64,000 nucleotides of DNA. It comes from Gammaproteobacteria bacterium. Lineage in GTDB: Bacteria > Pseudomonadota > Gammaproteobacteria > Steroidobacterales > Steroidobacteraceae. Position 1 is the first letter of the stretch, and each line of letters begins with the position of its first letter. Below, piece by piece: positions 48,542-55,792 of the stretch. Position numbers and translations under genes: made by a program. The stretch covers positions 124,001 to 188,000 of the forward strand of contig JANYHD010000019.1 in the NCBI GenBank assembly GCA_025359205.1. The letters are read 5' to 3'. Under the pieces are notes generated by a model. The model did no database searches. It was given only the letters and a program-made list of their open reading frames with translations, and was not told the DNA's origin.

Positions 48542-49402
48542 CTACTTGGCGTCTGCTGGTGCCGCCGGAGTTGCCGGCGCTGCGGGTGCGGCCGGTGCCG
48601 CCGGAGCAGTTGCCGCGGCTGGCGCTGCGGGCATGGCCGGCGCGGCCGGGGCAGGCGGTGCAGCCTTCACCACGTCCAGCAGCTCGACCTGGAACACCAG
48701 CGTCGAACCGCCCGGAATGGAGGGCGGCGCGCCGCGATCGCCGTAGGCGAGGTCCGGCGGACAGATCAGCGTCATCTTGCCGCCGACCTTCATGTGCTGC
48801 AGGCCCTCGGTCCAGCAGGGAACGACACCGTTGAGCTTGAAGCTGGCAGGCTGGCCGCGCTTGTAGGAGCTGTCGAACACCGTGCCGTCGATGAGCTTAC
48901 CCTCGTAGTTCACCTTCACTTCGTCGTCGGGCGCCGGGTTGGCGCCCGAGCCATCCGCAACCGTGGTCATGACCAGGCCGCTGGGCGTCGTGGTCGCGCC
49001 CTTGGCAGCGGCGGCTTTGTCGCGATAGGTCTTGCCCGCGGCCTTGGACTTGGTCATTGCAGCCGCGGTCCGCGCGCTGAGCAACGTCTGGATCTTGGCC
49101 CGATTACTTTCGACATCGGCAGCATTGGCCTTGCCGCGCAGGCCCGCGGCGAAACCGGCCTGCACCTGCAGCATCTCTTTTTCGCTGAGGGCAAAGGGCT
49201 TGACGCTCCCGCTCAGGATTGCGCCGATCGAATACATGACCTTGTCCTCGTCCGTCTTCGACGCGGCGGCGCCCTTCGCGGGGCTGACCGCACCTGCCGG
49301 GCTGGCCGGTTTGGCCGGTTTGGCCTGGCCGGCCGGCGCATTGGCGGCGTAGGCGCCGATCGGCAGGGCACACAACAGCAGCAGGGAAAGGATACGGGTC
49401 AT
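48542..49402 (-). CDS. FKBP-type peptidyl-prolyl isomerase, FkpA/Mip-like
   Basis: A 286-residue periplasmic chaperone: signal peptide (ILSLLLLCALPIGAYAA), an Ala/Pro/Lys linker, a Mip-type dimerisation region (MYSIGAILSGSVKPFALSEKEMLQVQAGFAAGL), then the FKBP domain (VKVNYEGKLIDGTVFDSSYKRG; GGKMTLICPPDLAYGDRGAPPSIPGGSTLVFQVELL). The last 40 residues are a low-complexity Ala-Pro tail rarely seen in FkpA. AGGAGAG precedes the ATG at 49402. It is divergent from the gene at 49444. Confidence 0.92.
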   Translation of the reverse strand: MTRILSLLLLCALPIGAYAANAPAGQAKPAKPASPAGAVSPAKGAAASKTDEDKVMYSIGAILSGSVKPFALSEKEMLQVQAGFAAGLRGKANAADVESNRAKIQTLLSARTAAAMTKSKAAGKTYRDKAAAAKGATTTPSGLVMTTVADGSGANPAPDDEVKVNYEGKLIDGTVFDSSYKRGQPASFKLNGVVPCWTEGLQHMKVGGKMTLICPPDLAYGDRGAPPSIPGGSTLVFQVELLDVVKAAPPAPAAPAMPAAPAAATAPAAPAAPAAPATPAAPADAK

Positions 49403-49443
49403 GAACACTCTCCTGGTTGAATCTGCCGCGTATTCTATAGCGC

Positions 49444-50040
49444 ATGGGCGCCGCAGTTTCGAGCAACGCATCGCAGGCGCGTCCGGCGGTGCCTGGTAGC
49501 CGGCCGCTCCGATTCGTGGGTGCCGCGGCACTCGCGGGCGACCTGGCCGGGGCCATCGCCGCGGGCGACGGCCTGACCGGCGCGCATTGCATCCACGAAC
49601 TGTGGATGCGCGGCGAACTGGCCGTGAACATCGAAACTGCACTCGAGCGGCTGTGGCGCAGTGCGGCCGGCTTGATCCCCGAATGGCTGCCGATGCGGCA
49701 CATCGAGTGGCTGCAGCTGGCCTACGAGGTGGCGGCGCGCTTTCAGCCGCGGCGACGCGGCCGTTCCAATATCTACCTGGTGCTGCTCGACTATCGCGAT
49801 AGCAGGGATGATCCTTACGGAGTCTACGTGGGCGAAACCCGTCATCCGATCGCCGATCGCTTCGACCAGCATAAGGCCGGGATCCGCGCGGCCGGCAGTG
49901 TGCTGCGCCGGGGTCTGGAACTTTTGCCTGGGCCGACTATGCACCTGCAGGGCATCGCGCGCGCCGATGCCATCGAGATCGAGGAGCGCCTTGCCGAGGC
50001 GCTGCGCGCCGAGGGTTTGCTGGTGCACGGCGGCCACTAG
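49444..50040 (+). CDS. GIY-YIG-like domain protein
   Basis: A 198-residue cytoplasmic protein of unknown role. The N-terminal 90 residues are helical (LERLWRSAAGLIPEWLPM). The second half, SNIYLVLLDYRDSRD then YGVYVGETRHPIADRFDQHK, resembles a GIY-YIG fold: strand-loop-YVGET, an Arg in the following helix, and RADAIEIEERLAEAL near the end with an acidic residue. If so, it could be a small nuclease, but the first GIY/YIG tyrosine pattern is only partly kept. It is divergent from the FKBP gene, with 41 bp between the starts. Confidence 0.65.
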   Translation: MGAAVSSNASQARPAVPGSRPLRFVGAAALAGDLAGAIAAGDGLTGAHCIHELWMRGELAVNIETALERLWRSAAGLIPEWLPMRHIEWLQLAYEVAARFQPRRRGRSNIYLVLLDYRDSRDDPYGVYVGETRHPIADRFDQHKAGIRAAGSVLRRGLELLPGPTMHLQGIARADAIEIEERLAEALRAEGLLVHGGH

Positions 50041-50215
50041 CAGCAGTACGCGGTCAAGGGCAGGGGCCACGGCCGGATTGACATAATTCCGTGCAGGATG
50101 CACGACTTGTGCACCTGCAGCAGTCTGCCGGCAGATTCCGGACCGGTGGACATAAAGCTTGGCCTGACGCTGACGATACAGGTTGCGGGTAGTGTTACCC
50201 GGGCCGGGACGTGCA
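50041..50215 (+). promoter_or_regulatory. Upstream region of the diguanylate cyclase gene
   Basis: A 175-bp gap holding two small dyads: CGTGCA-GGA-TGCACG (50090-50104) and the perfect palindrome TCTGCCGGCAGA (50124-50135). A consensus -35 TTGACA is at 50078-50083, but no matching -10 is 16-18 bp further. The dyads could be operator sites; nothing more can be defined. Confidence 0.3.
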
Positions 50216-51304
50216 ATGAGATACCAGGAATCTGCAACCGAGAGCGCGGAACTGCTGCGGTTGATCCTGCCGCGCATCGCCAGGCACGGCGGGGCCTACG
50301 TGCCGACCACCTATTCGCTCTGGTACGAATACCTCTCAGGCGTCAATCCCAAGCTCATCGCGGCAGTCGACGAGCGGCTCAAGAACGACCGGCCGCTGAC
50401 GCAGGCGGAAATCGAGCACTTCTACGCCAAGTTCATCGACACGCGCGAAGCGGGCGCGCTCGAGGCCTACCAGGCCGGCCTCAGCGAGCTGATGCGCCGA
50501 ATGGGCGAGATCGCCACGAACTCCGGCGCTGGCACGGCCGAGTTTGCCCGCTCGCTCGCGCAATGCCAGCAGGAACTCAGCGCCAGCAGCGATTCGGACG
50601 GCGTGCAGCGCATCATCAAATCTCTGGTGACGTCCACCAACTCGGTGCGTGAATCGACTGAGACACTGCACAAGGAAGTCACGGCGACGCGCGAAGAGAT
50701 GCAGCAACTGCGCGGGCAGATGGGCGCGCTGCAGAACCTGGCGCAGACCGACCCGCTCACCCGGCTCCGCAACCGCCGCGGCTTCGAAACGGCGGTGAGC
50801 GAATATGCGCTGGGGCGCGAGGCGGACCTGGGCGGCTGCACGGTGCTCATTGTCGACATCGATCACTTCAAGAAGGTCAACGACAACTACGGGCACCTGG
50901 TGGGCGACCAGGTGATTCGCGCGCTGGCCCAGGTGCTGCAGAACAACGTCAAGGGCCGCGACATCGCCGCGCGCTGGGGCGGTGAAGAATTCATTGTGCT
51001 GCTGCCCGAGACGCCGGGCGAGGGCGCAGTGATGCTGGCCGAGCAGGTGCGCGCGGCCTTCGGCAAGACGCGCATCAAGAGCGGTGGCAAGAAGGAAGTC
51101 AGCGACACCGTCACGATCTCGATCGGGGTGGCCGAGATCGCCAGCGGCGAGCCGCTCGAGCAGGCGGTGGGCCGTGCCGACAGCGCGCTCTACCAGGCCA
51201 AGAACGGTGGCCGCAATTGCGTGCGCGTGGCGCCACCGGCGGGCGCGGCCGCAGCGGGGCATTCGGACGACGAGGCTGAGACGACGGTCGCCGCAGCCAG
51301 CTGA
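50216..51304 (+). CDS. GGDEF-domain diguanylate cyclase
   Basis: A 362-residue cytoplasmic protein. The N-terminal 170 residues carry a conserved-looking helical region (YVPTTYSLWYEYLSGVNPKL) followed by a coiled coil (about 140-185). The GGDEF domain begins DPLTRLRNRRGFE, has the metal site VDIDHFKKVNDNYGH, and the active motif GGEEF at 255-259. The product-inhibition RxxD site is not intact (KGRD), so feedback by cyclic di-GMP may be weak. It makes cyclic di-GMP. The GAF-domain gene follows 19 bp later. Confidence 0.93.
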   Translation: MRYQESATESAELLRLILPRIARHGGAYVPTTYSLWYEYLSGVNPKLIAAVDERLKNDRPLTQAEIEHFYAKFIDTREAGALEAYQAGLSELMRRMGEIATNSGAGTAEFARSLAQCQQELSASSDSDGVQRIIKSLVTSTNSVRESTETLHKEVTATREEMQQLRGQMGALQNLAQTDPLTRLRNRRGFETAVSEYALGREADLGGCTVLIVDIDHFKKVNDNYGHLVGDQVIRALAQVLQNNVKGRDIAARWGGEEFIVLLPETPGEGAVMLAEQVRAAFGKTRIKSGGKKEVSDTVTISIGVAEIASGEPLEQAVGRADSALYQAKNGGRNCVRVAPPAGAAAAGHSDDEAETTVAAAS

Positions 51305-51323
51305 GGCCGGGTATCATGCGACG

Positions 51324-51773
51324 GTGCCATACCTAGACCTGCAGCGTGCGCTCGGCGGACTGCTCGCCGGCGAGTCCGACCTGATCGCCAACTGCGCGAA
51401 TTTTTCCGCACTCGTCTACACGAGCCTGCCGGAGCTGAACTGGGCCGGCTGCTATTTCCTGCGCGGCGAGGAGTTGGTGCTCGGGCCCTTCCAGGGCATG
51501 CCGGCCTGCGTGCGCATCGCCATGGGACGCGGCGTGTGCGGGACGGCGGCGGCGCGCCGCGCGAGCGTGCTGGTGCCCGATGTGCACGCCTTCACCGATC
51601 ACATCGTCTGCGACCCGGTCTCGCGTTCCGAGCTGGTGGTGCCGATGTTGAAGGACGGCGCACTGGTCGGCATCTTCGACATGGACAGCCCGTTGCCGGA
51701 TCGGTTCAGCGCCGCCGATCAGTCAGGCATGGAAGCAGCGGTGGCGCTGCTCATGGGCGCCTGCCACCTCTAA
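51324..51773 (+). CDS. msrC: Free methionine-(R)-sulfoxide reductase (fRMsr, GAF domain)
   Basis: A 149-residue GAF protein whose cysteines C62, C72 and C96 have the same spacing (10 and 24) as the catalytic cysteines of E. coli YebR/MsrC (84, 94, 118). Supporting motifs are AGCYFL, LGPFQG, GRGVCGTAAA, VPDVHAFTDHIVCDPVSRSELVVP, and FDMDSPLPDRFS. It reduces free methionine R-sulfoxide. The start is GTG at 51324, and the N-terminus MPYLDLQRALGGLLAGE fits the family. It is likely cotranscribed with the GGDEF gene. Confidence 0.92.
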   Translation: MPYLDLQRALGGLLAGESDLIANCANFSALVYTSLPELNWAGCYFLRGEELVLGPFQGMPACVRIAMGRGVCGTAAARRASVLVPDVHAFTDHIVCDPVSRSELVVPMLKDGALVGIFDMDSPLPDRFSAADQSGMEAAVALLMGACHL

Positions 51774-51806
51774 CGCGCGCGGGTGGCCTGCCGACGCTGG
51801 CGGCCT

Positions 51807-52439
51807 TCAGAAGCTACGCTTCCAACCGACGTATACACTGTGCGGCATGAGGCTGAGCACGACCGGCGTGCGCGTGCGTCGCCCCATGAAGTAACCGGCC
51901 GCGCTGCCGAGCCCGTAGCCGGCCAGCACGTCCGACTGCCAGTGGCCGTGCACCTTGACGCGGGCGATGGCGTCGTAGATGGGGAGCAGTTCGAGAGCGT
52001 AGACAGCCGGATGATCGTGACGGTATTCGAGCACGAGCGGCGTGACGATCGCGCTGACGATGGTGACTTCGCCGCTCGGAAAACTCGCGTGGCCGCCGCC
52101 CTGGAACCATTGGTTGGGGTCGGTGGTCTCGCTCGGACGCGCGCGCGCGAAGGCCAGCTTCAGGCCCGTGGCCGCGACGCCGCCCACGACCGTCGCGTCG
52201 ATCGATTTCCACAGCGTGCGTCCGAGGCGCGTGTCGCCGCCTTCCCACAGCGCCACGACGCTCTCACCGGCTAGCATGGTATCGATGAGCAGCAGCTGGT
52301 TGCGGCGCGCCCAGATGCCACTATCGTTCTTATTCACGTAGTGGTCGAGCCCGAGCAGTCCGCCGCCCGCCCACGCCGGCACAGCGGCGAGCAATATGGC
52401 GGCGAGGGCCAAGGCGCCGGCGCAGCGAGCGAAGTTCAT
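51807..52439 (-). CDS. PAP2-family phosphatase, periplasmic, PSGE variant
   Basis: A 210-residue exported protein: signal peptide LALAAILLAAVPAWAG, then the three PAP2 motifs in altered form. KLAFARARP (94-102) is normal. The second motif is PSGE (121-124) instead of PSGH, replacing the usual acid/base histidine. The third is ARVKVHGHWQSD, with the nucleophile His at 166 and Asp at 170 in place, but Ala for Ser at 159. The changes leave activity uncertain; I recall similar PSGE variants in related bacteria. It is divergent from dgkA, with 85 bp between the starts. Confidence 0.85.
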   Translation of the reverse strand: MNFARCAGALALAAILLAAVPAWAGGGLLGLDHYVNKNDSGIWARRNQLLLIDTMLAGESVVALWEGGDTRLGRTLWKSIDATVVGGVAATGLKLAFARARPSETTDPNQWFQGGGHASFPSGEVTIVSAIVTPLVLEYRHDHPAVYALELLPIYDAIARVKVHGHWQSDVLAGYGLGSAAGYFMGRRTRTPVVLSLMPHSVYVGWKRSF

Positions 52440-52524
52440 GCCTGTTCCTTGTGCGCGGCCGCGCCGGCCGCCGATGTTAAGATTGGCGCGCGCCGCAAGC
52501 CTAGGGCATCGCGCTGGGGAAGAC

Positions 52525-52893
52525 ATGAGCCACCTTAAGAACCTGCCGCTCGCGGCCCGCCTGCGCCATGCCTGGGCTGGGCTGCGTCACGCGGCGGGCG
52601 CGGAGCGCAGCCTGCGCACGCAGCTCGCGGCGCTGTGTGCAGCGCTGGCGCTGCTCGCGTACCTGCATCCCGCGCCGCTGTGGTGGGCGCTGGTGCTGCT
52701 GGCGTGCAGCGGCGTGATCGCCGGCGAGCTGCTGAACACGGCGCTCGAGCATCTCGCCGACCATCTGCACCCGCAGGCGCACGCGCAGATCCGCATCGTC
52801 AAGGATTGCGCCGCCGCGGCCGTGCTGGTGCTGGCGGCCGGCGCCCTGTGCGTGGCCATCGCGCTGGCGCTGGACCTCTGGCGCGCGCATTGA
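52525..52893 (+). CDS. dgkA: Diacylglycerol kinase DgkA
   Basis: A 122-residue inner-membrane protein with three membrane helices. The active-site signature is intact: GELLNTALEHLADHLHPQAH, with E68, N71 and E75, then IRIVKDCAAAAVLV. It phosphorylates diacylglycerol, released by membrane-derived oligosaccharide or glycolipid synthesis, back to phosphatidate. The N-terminus RLRHAWAGLRHAAGAERSLRTQL is also typical. Start ATG 52525 follows GGGGA. The next gene overlaps its stop. Confidence 0.95.
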   Translation: MSHLKNLPLAARLRHAWAGLRHAAGAERSLRTQLAALCAALALLAYLHPAPLWWALVLLACSGVIAGELLNTALEHLADHLHPQAHAQIRIVKDCAAAAVLVLAAGALCVAIALALDLWRAH

Positions 52894-53810
52894 CGTCGGC
52901 GCCCGTGACGGAACACGCTGCCAATCGCGCCGGCGTGGCTATGGCGCTCGCGGCGATCTATCTCATCTGGGGCACCACCTACCTGGCAGTCGCGCTGGTG
53001 CTGCGCACGATCCCGCCGTTTGCAAGCTCGGCGCTGCGCTACATCTTCGGTGGCGGCTTGCTGCTGGTCTGGTTGCTGGTGTTCAGACGGCAGGCTTTCC
53101 GCGGCCTGCCCATGCGGCGGCTGATGGCGGCCGGCGTGCTGCTGGTCGCCGGCGGCAATGGCTTCTCGGTGTGGGCGCAGCAGGGCGTGCCCTCCGGGAT
53201 CGCCGCGCTGCTGATTTCCTCGGTGCCGGTGTTTGTGCTGCTGCTCAATTGGCTGTTGTTCGCGCGGCGCGCGCCCGATACGCGCTCGCTGGTGGGTATC
53301 CTGGTCGGCATGTGTGGCGTGGCGGTGATCGTCGCGCACATGCACACGCTGTCAGGTGCGGTGCGCGCGCCCTACGTAATCGCCTTGCTGGCCGCGATGC
53401 TGTGCTGGAGCAGCGGCACGCTGGTGACGCGCGGCCTGGTGTCGGCGTCGCAGGTCGGCGCCGCGACCTGCGTGCAGATGATCGTGGGCGCGGTGCTGCT
53501 GTCGCTCATGGCGCTGGTGCATGGCGACTGGCACCGGCTGCACCCGGCGCAGGTGTCGCTGACCTCGTGGCTGGCGCTGGCGTACCTGACCGTGTTCGGC
53601 AGCATCATTGCGCTCAGCTGCTTCCTGTGGCTGCTGACGCAGGTGTCCGCGCAGAAGGCGACTACCTACGCGCTGGTCAATCCGCTGGTGGCGCTGCTGC
53701 TGGGCGCGCTGGTGCTGGGCGAAAAGATCACCGCGTACGTGCTGCTGGCGATCGTGCTGATCCTGGCGGGCGTGGCGCTGGTGCTGTTCCAGGGTCCGCG
53801 GGCGCGCTGA
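52890..53810 (+). CDS. EamA-family drug/metabolite transporter, YedA-like
   Basis: A 306-residue protein with ten membrane helices in two EamA repeats: AAIYLIWGTTYLAVALVLRTIPPF opens the first, and FLWLLTQVSAQKATTYALVNPLVALLLGALVLGEKITAY closes the second. The sequence VPSGIAALLISSVPVFVLLLNWLL resembles E. coli YedA. It exports an unknown metabolite. The start is either TTG 52890, overlapping the dgkA TGA, or GTG 52905. Coupling to dgkA is positional and need not imply a common pathway. Confidence 0.88.
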   Translation: MTSAPVTEHAANRAGVAMALAAIYLIWGTTYLAVALVLRTIPPFASSALRYIFGGGLLLVWLLVFRRQAFRGLPMRRLMAAGVLLVAGGNGFSVWAQQGVPSGIAALLISSVPVFVLLLNWLLFARRAPDTRSLVGILVGMCGVAVIVAHMHTLSGAVRAPYVIALLAAMLCWSSGTLVTRGLVSASQVGAATCVQMIVGAVLLSLMALVHGDWHRLHPAQVSLTSWLALAYLTVFGSIIALSCFLWLLTQVSAQKATTYALVNPLVALLLGALVLGEKITAYVLLAIVLILAGVALVLFQGPRAR

Positions 53811-53944
53811 AGCGCAGCGTGCGGGCATAATCGGCCGCGGCCTTTTCATAACGCCGCCGCGCTGCGCAAATTTCCGCGCCGGCCGCGATTAACGTGAGCA
53901 CCTTCAAGGAATCCTCAGGTCCCGACCCGGCATGCTGGACCCCT

Positions 53945-54037
53945 ATGGAAACCAAAGACACCTTCATGCGCTTCGTGGTCATCGGCTCGATCGTTGCGGT
54001 TGCCGCGCTGGCGCTGATCGTCAGGATGCACGCCTAG
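53945..54037 (+). CDS. Small single-pass membrane protein (30 residues)
   Basis: A 30-codon reading frame: METKDTFMRFVVIG, then a hydrophobic run SIVAVAALALIV, then RMHA and TAG. It has a charged start, one 19-21 residue membrane helix and a positive end, the layout of known bacterial small membrane proteins. The upstream ribosome site is modest (GGA 6 bp before ATG). It fills the only free space between the EamA and DUF4136 genes. No homologous family is recognised. Confidence 0.5.
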   Translation: METKDTFMRFVVIGSIVAVAALALIVRMHA

Positions 54038-54068
54038 GCACGATCGCACCGGCGGTTCCTGCCGGGTA

Positions 54069-54100
54069 GAACTTTCCCGCCACCGGCGTGCTCTTATACT
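54069..54100 (+). promoter_or_regulatory. Promoter of the DUF4136 lipoprotein gene
   Basis: Two readings are possible. A sigma70 -10, TATACT, is at 54095-54100 with a poor -35. Alternatively, an extracytoplasmic-stress (sigma-E) promoter: GAACTT at 54069-54074, 17 bp, then TCTTA at 54092-54096. The lipoprotein product fits the second, but the match is short. Confidence 0.4.
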
Positions 54101-54148
54101 AGAGTAGAGCCAGATGAACTGCCGCGAGCGCGGCAGCGGGAGAGAACG

Positions 54149-54754
54149 ATGACGATCCGCAGCAGTATTCCAGGATTCGCCGTCGCGACGGCAGCGCTCC
54201 TGCTGGCCGGTTGTGCGCTTGAAGCGCAGACCGATTCAGACCCCAGGGCATCGGTGGCCGCCTGCCACAACTACGCCTTCGCCGAAGCTGCCGAGACCCG
54301 GCCGGAAGGCGCCACGGCCTTCGGCAACCCCCTCAACGAAAAGCGCCTGCGCGACGCCATCGCCGGCGGCCTGGCCGCTCACGGCGTGCCGGCCGTCGCC
54401 GAGGGCGCGACGGCTGATTGCGTGGTCGGTTATGCCATCGGCTCGCGCCTCGCCCCGGACCCGGCCGCGCCGCGCTTCAGCTGGGGCCTGGGATGGGGCG
54501 GCTGGGGCCACCGCGGCATGGGCGGTTCGCTGGCCTGGCAGGTGCCCTACGATTATCGCGAAGGCCGCGTGACGGTGAACCTGTATGACTCCCGGTCGCA
54601 CCAGGCCTTGTGGCATGCCTTCGTCGACGCAGACGTCACTGGGCTCACCGGCGCGGATGCGGAACAGCGCATCAAAGCCGTGGTCGACGCCATCTTCAAG
54701 AAATTTCCGGGCGGCGGCGTGGCCGCTGCGCCGGCTCCGGCCATCAAATCCTGA
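54149..54754 (+). CDS. DUF4136-type lipoprotein
   Basis: A 201-residue lipoprotein: signal with lipobox LLLAGC, then a beta-rich domain (YAFAEAAETRPEG; LNEKRLRDAIAGGLAAHGV; ADCVVGYAIGSRLA), a Gly/Trp-rich loop (FSWGLGWGGWGHRGMGG), and YREGRVTVNLYDSRSHQALWHAFVDADV, which is the family pattern. The C-terminus ends in Ala/Pro. It is periplasmic, membrane-anchored and of unknown role. GGGAGAG precedes the ATG. Confidence 0.85.
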   Translation: MTIRSSIPGFAVATAALLLAGCALEAQTDSDPRASVAACHNYAFAEAAETRPEGATAFGNPLNEKRLRDAIAGGLAAHGVPAVAEGATADCVVGYAIGSRLAPDPAAPRFSWGLGWGGWGHRGMGGSLAWQVPYDYREGRVTVNLYDSRSHQALWHAFVDADVTGLTGADAEQRIKAVVDAIFKKFPGGGVAAAPAPAIKS

Positions 54755-54888
54755 AGACCGCATACCTAACGAGAATTTAATGTTCGCAGCCAGTCGGCCC
54801 GGCTGGCCGGAGCCGTCCGGGGCGCTGGGACCGGCTGCATTACAAGCATTTCACGTTGGCGCCCGCTGAACGTGGCGATACTCCTGCA

Positions 54889-54927
54889 CCCCTCGAAGAA
54901 GGGGCCACAATTCAACCAGGAGTATCT
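54889..54927 (+). promoter_or_regulatory. Conserved 5' leader hairpin of the first twin gene
   Basis: CCCCT (54889-54893) pairs with AGGGG (54900-54904) around a six-base loop, 23 bp before the ATG, followed by ATTCAACCAGGAG. The same hairpin, spacing and ribosome-site context recur before the second twin gene at 55342. Confidence 0.55.
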
Positions 54928-55140
54928 ATGAAGTCCCAGATCGTACTCGTTGCGGCCGCCATCGCCGCCCTGTCTGCTGCCCCGATGTTCGCCGCTGACG
55001 CGCCGCCGGCTGCCAAGCCCGCTGCCGCTGCCCCGGCCGCTGCACCGGCTGCCCCGGCTGCTGCCGCGCCGGCTGCCGACGCCAAGAAGGACATGAAGAA
55101 GGATGCAAAGAAGGACAAGAAGGACAAGAGGGATAAGTAA
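54928..55140 (+). CDS. Exported Ala/Pro/Lys-rich small protein, twin 1 (Asr-like composition)
   Basis: A 70-residue protein: signal peptide MKSQIVLVAAAIAALSAAP then MFAAD, a stretch of Ala and Pro (about 25-50), and a lysine/aspartate tail (KKDMKKDAKKDKKDK). Composition recalls acid-shock protein Asr, a periplasmic disordered protein, but there is no clear homology beyond that. The first 26 residues are identical to those of the twin gene downstream. AGGAG sits 8 bp before the ATG. An intrinsic terminator follows the stop. Confidence 0.7.
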   Translation: MKSQIVLVAAAIAALSAAPMFAADAPPAAKPAAAAPAAAPAAPAAAAPAADAKKDMKKDAKKDKKDKRDK

Positions 55141-55145
55141 GCTCG

Positions 55146-55197
55146 AGGCGGTTTGCCGCCTACGCGACAGGGCGCCACGGGGCGCCCTGTTCTATTT
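55146..55197 (+). terminator. Terminator after twin 1
   Basis: A small hairpin AGGCGG-TTTG-CCGCCT (55146-55161) is followed by the main stem ACAGGGCGCC (55167-55176), loop ACGG, GGCGCCCTGT (55181-55190), and TCTATTT. The main stem and loop are identical to those of the terminator after twin 2. Confidence 0.8.
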
Positions 55198-55302
55198 GGA
55201 CACATGAAAGCTCGCCGGCGCGCCGGTTTCATTACGGTTTATTCATGCGTCCATTACACGCAATTCACGATATCGCGCCGCCAGGCTGGCAATACTTGCT
55301 CA

Positions 55303-55341
55303 CCCCTGCCCAAAGGGGCATTCAACCAACCAGGAGCACTT
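55303..55341 (+). promoter_or_regulatory. Conserved 5' leader hairpin of the second twin gene
   Basis: CCCCT (55303-55307) pairs with AGGGG (55314-55318) around GCCCAA, again 23 bp before the ATG and followed by ATTCAACCAACCAGGAG. The loop differs from the first copy while the stem is kept. Confidence 0.55.
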
Positions 55342-55566
55342 ATGAAGTCTCAGATCGTTCTTGTCGCGGCTGCCATTGCCGCACTGTCCGCTGCCCCGAT
55401 GTTTGCTGCTGACGCCCCGGCTGCTGCCGCTGCGAAGCCGGCTGCTGCCGCGCCCGCCGCTGCTCCGGCCGCCGCACCGGCTGCCGACACCTCGGCTGCC
55501 AAGCCGGCGAAGAAGCATCACCACAAGAAGAAAGCGAAGGCTGACGACGCTGCCGCTGCCAAGTAA
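55342..55566 (+). CDS. Exported Ala/Pro/Lys/His-rich small protein, twin 2 (Asr-like composition)
   Basis: A 74-residue paralogue of the preceding small protein. The signal peptide is identical, while about eleven of its codons differ only by synonymous changes, so the duplication is old and the signal is under selection. The mature part is Ala/Pro-rich and ends in KPAKKHHHKKKAKADDAAAAK, with a His cluster that twin 1 lacks. This resembles Asr even more closely. Function is unknown; periplasmic buffering, protection or metal binding are possibilities. Confidence 0.72.
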   Translation: MKSQIVLVAAAIAALSAAPMFAADAPAAAAAKPAAAAPAAAPAAAPAADTSAAKPAKKHHHKKKAKADDAAAAK

Positions 55567-55586
55567 GAGCGGATTACACAGCTAAG

Positions 55587-55638
55587 GCGAACCCCTCGAG
55601 GGTTCGCGACAGGGCGCCACGGGGCGCCCTGTTTTTTT
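55587..55638 (+). terminator. Terminator after twin 2
   Basis: A first hairpin GCGAACCC-CTCGA-GGGTTCGC (55587-55607) precedes the main stem ACAGGGCGCC (55609-55618), loop ACGG, GGCGCCCTGT (55623-55632) and six further Ts. This is a strong intrinsic terminator. Confidence 0.92.
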
Positions 55639-55640
55639 GC

Positions 55641-55654
55641 GACCGGTACCGGTC
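55641..55654. repeat. Perfect 14-bp palindrome
   Basis: GACCGGTACCGGTC is a perfect palindrome right after the twin 2 terminator and 139 bp upstream of the HAMP-GGDEF gene. It could be a protein-binding site, but a chance event in GC-rich DNA cannot be excluded. Confidence 0.3.
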
Positions 55655-55792
55655 TGCAATTCGGGGCGGCAAAGCACGCACATTGCGCCGGATGTGACGC
55701 AGTTCCGGCCGATTTCTTAACCAGATCATCATTTTCCCGGGCCCCAACCGTTAACCTGCGTCTCACTCGCATTGCGGCGGAGGCTTTCAAAC

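Noticed and set aside
50078-50083. Consensus TTGACA as a promoter for the diguanylate cyclase gene
   Set aside because: No acceptable -10 lies 15-19 bp downstream, so a promoter cannot be claimed from this box alone.
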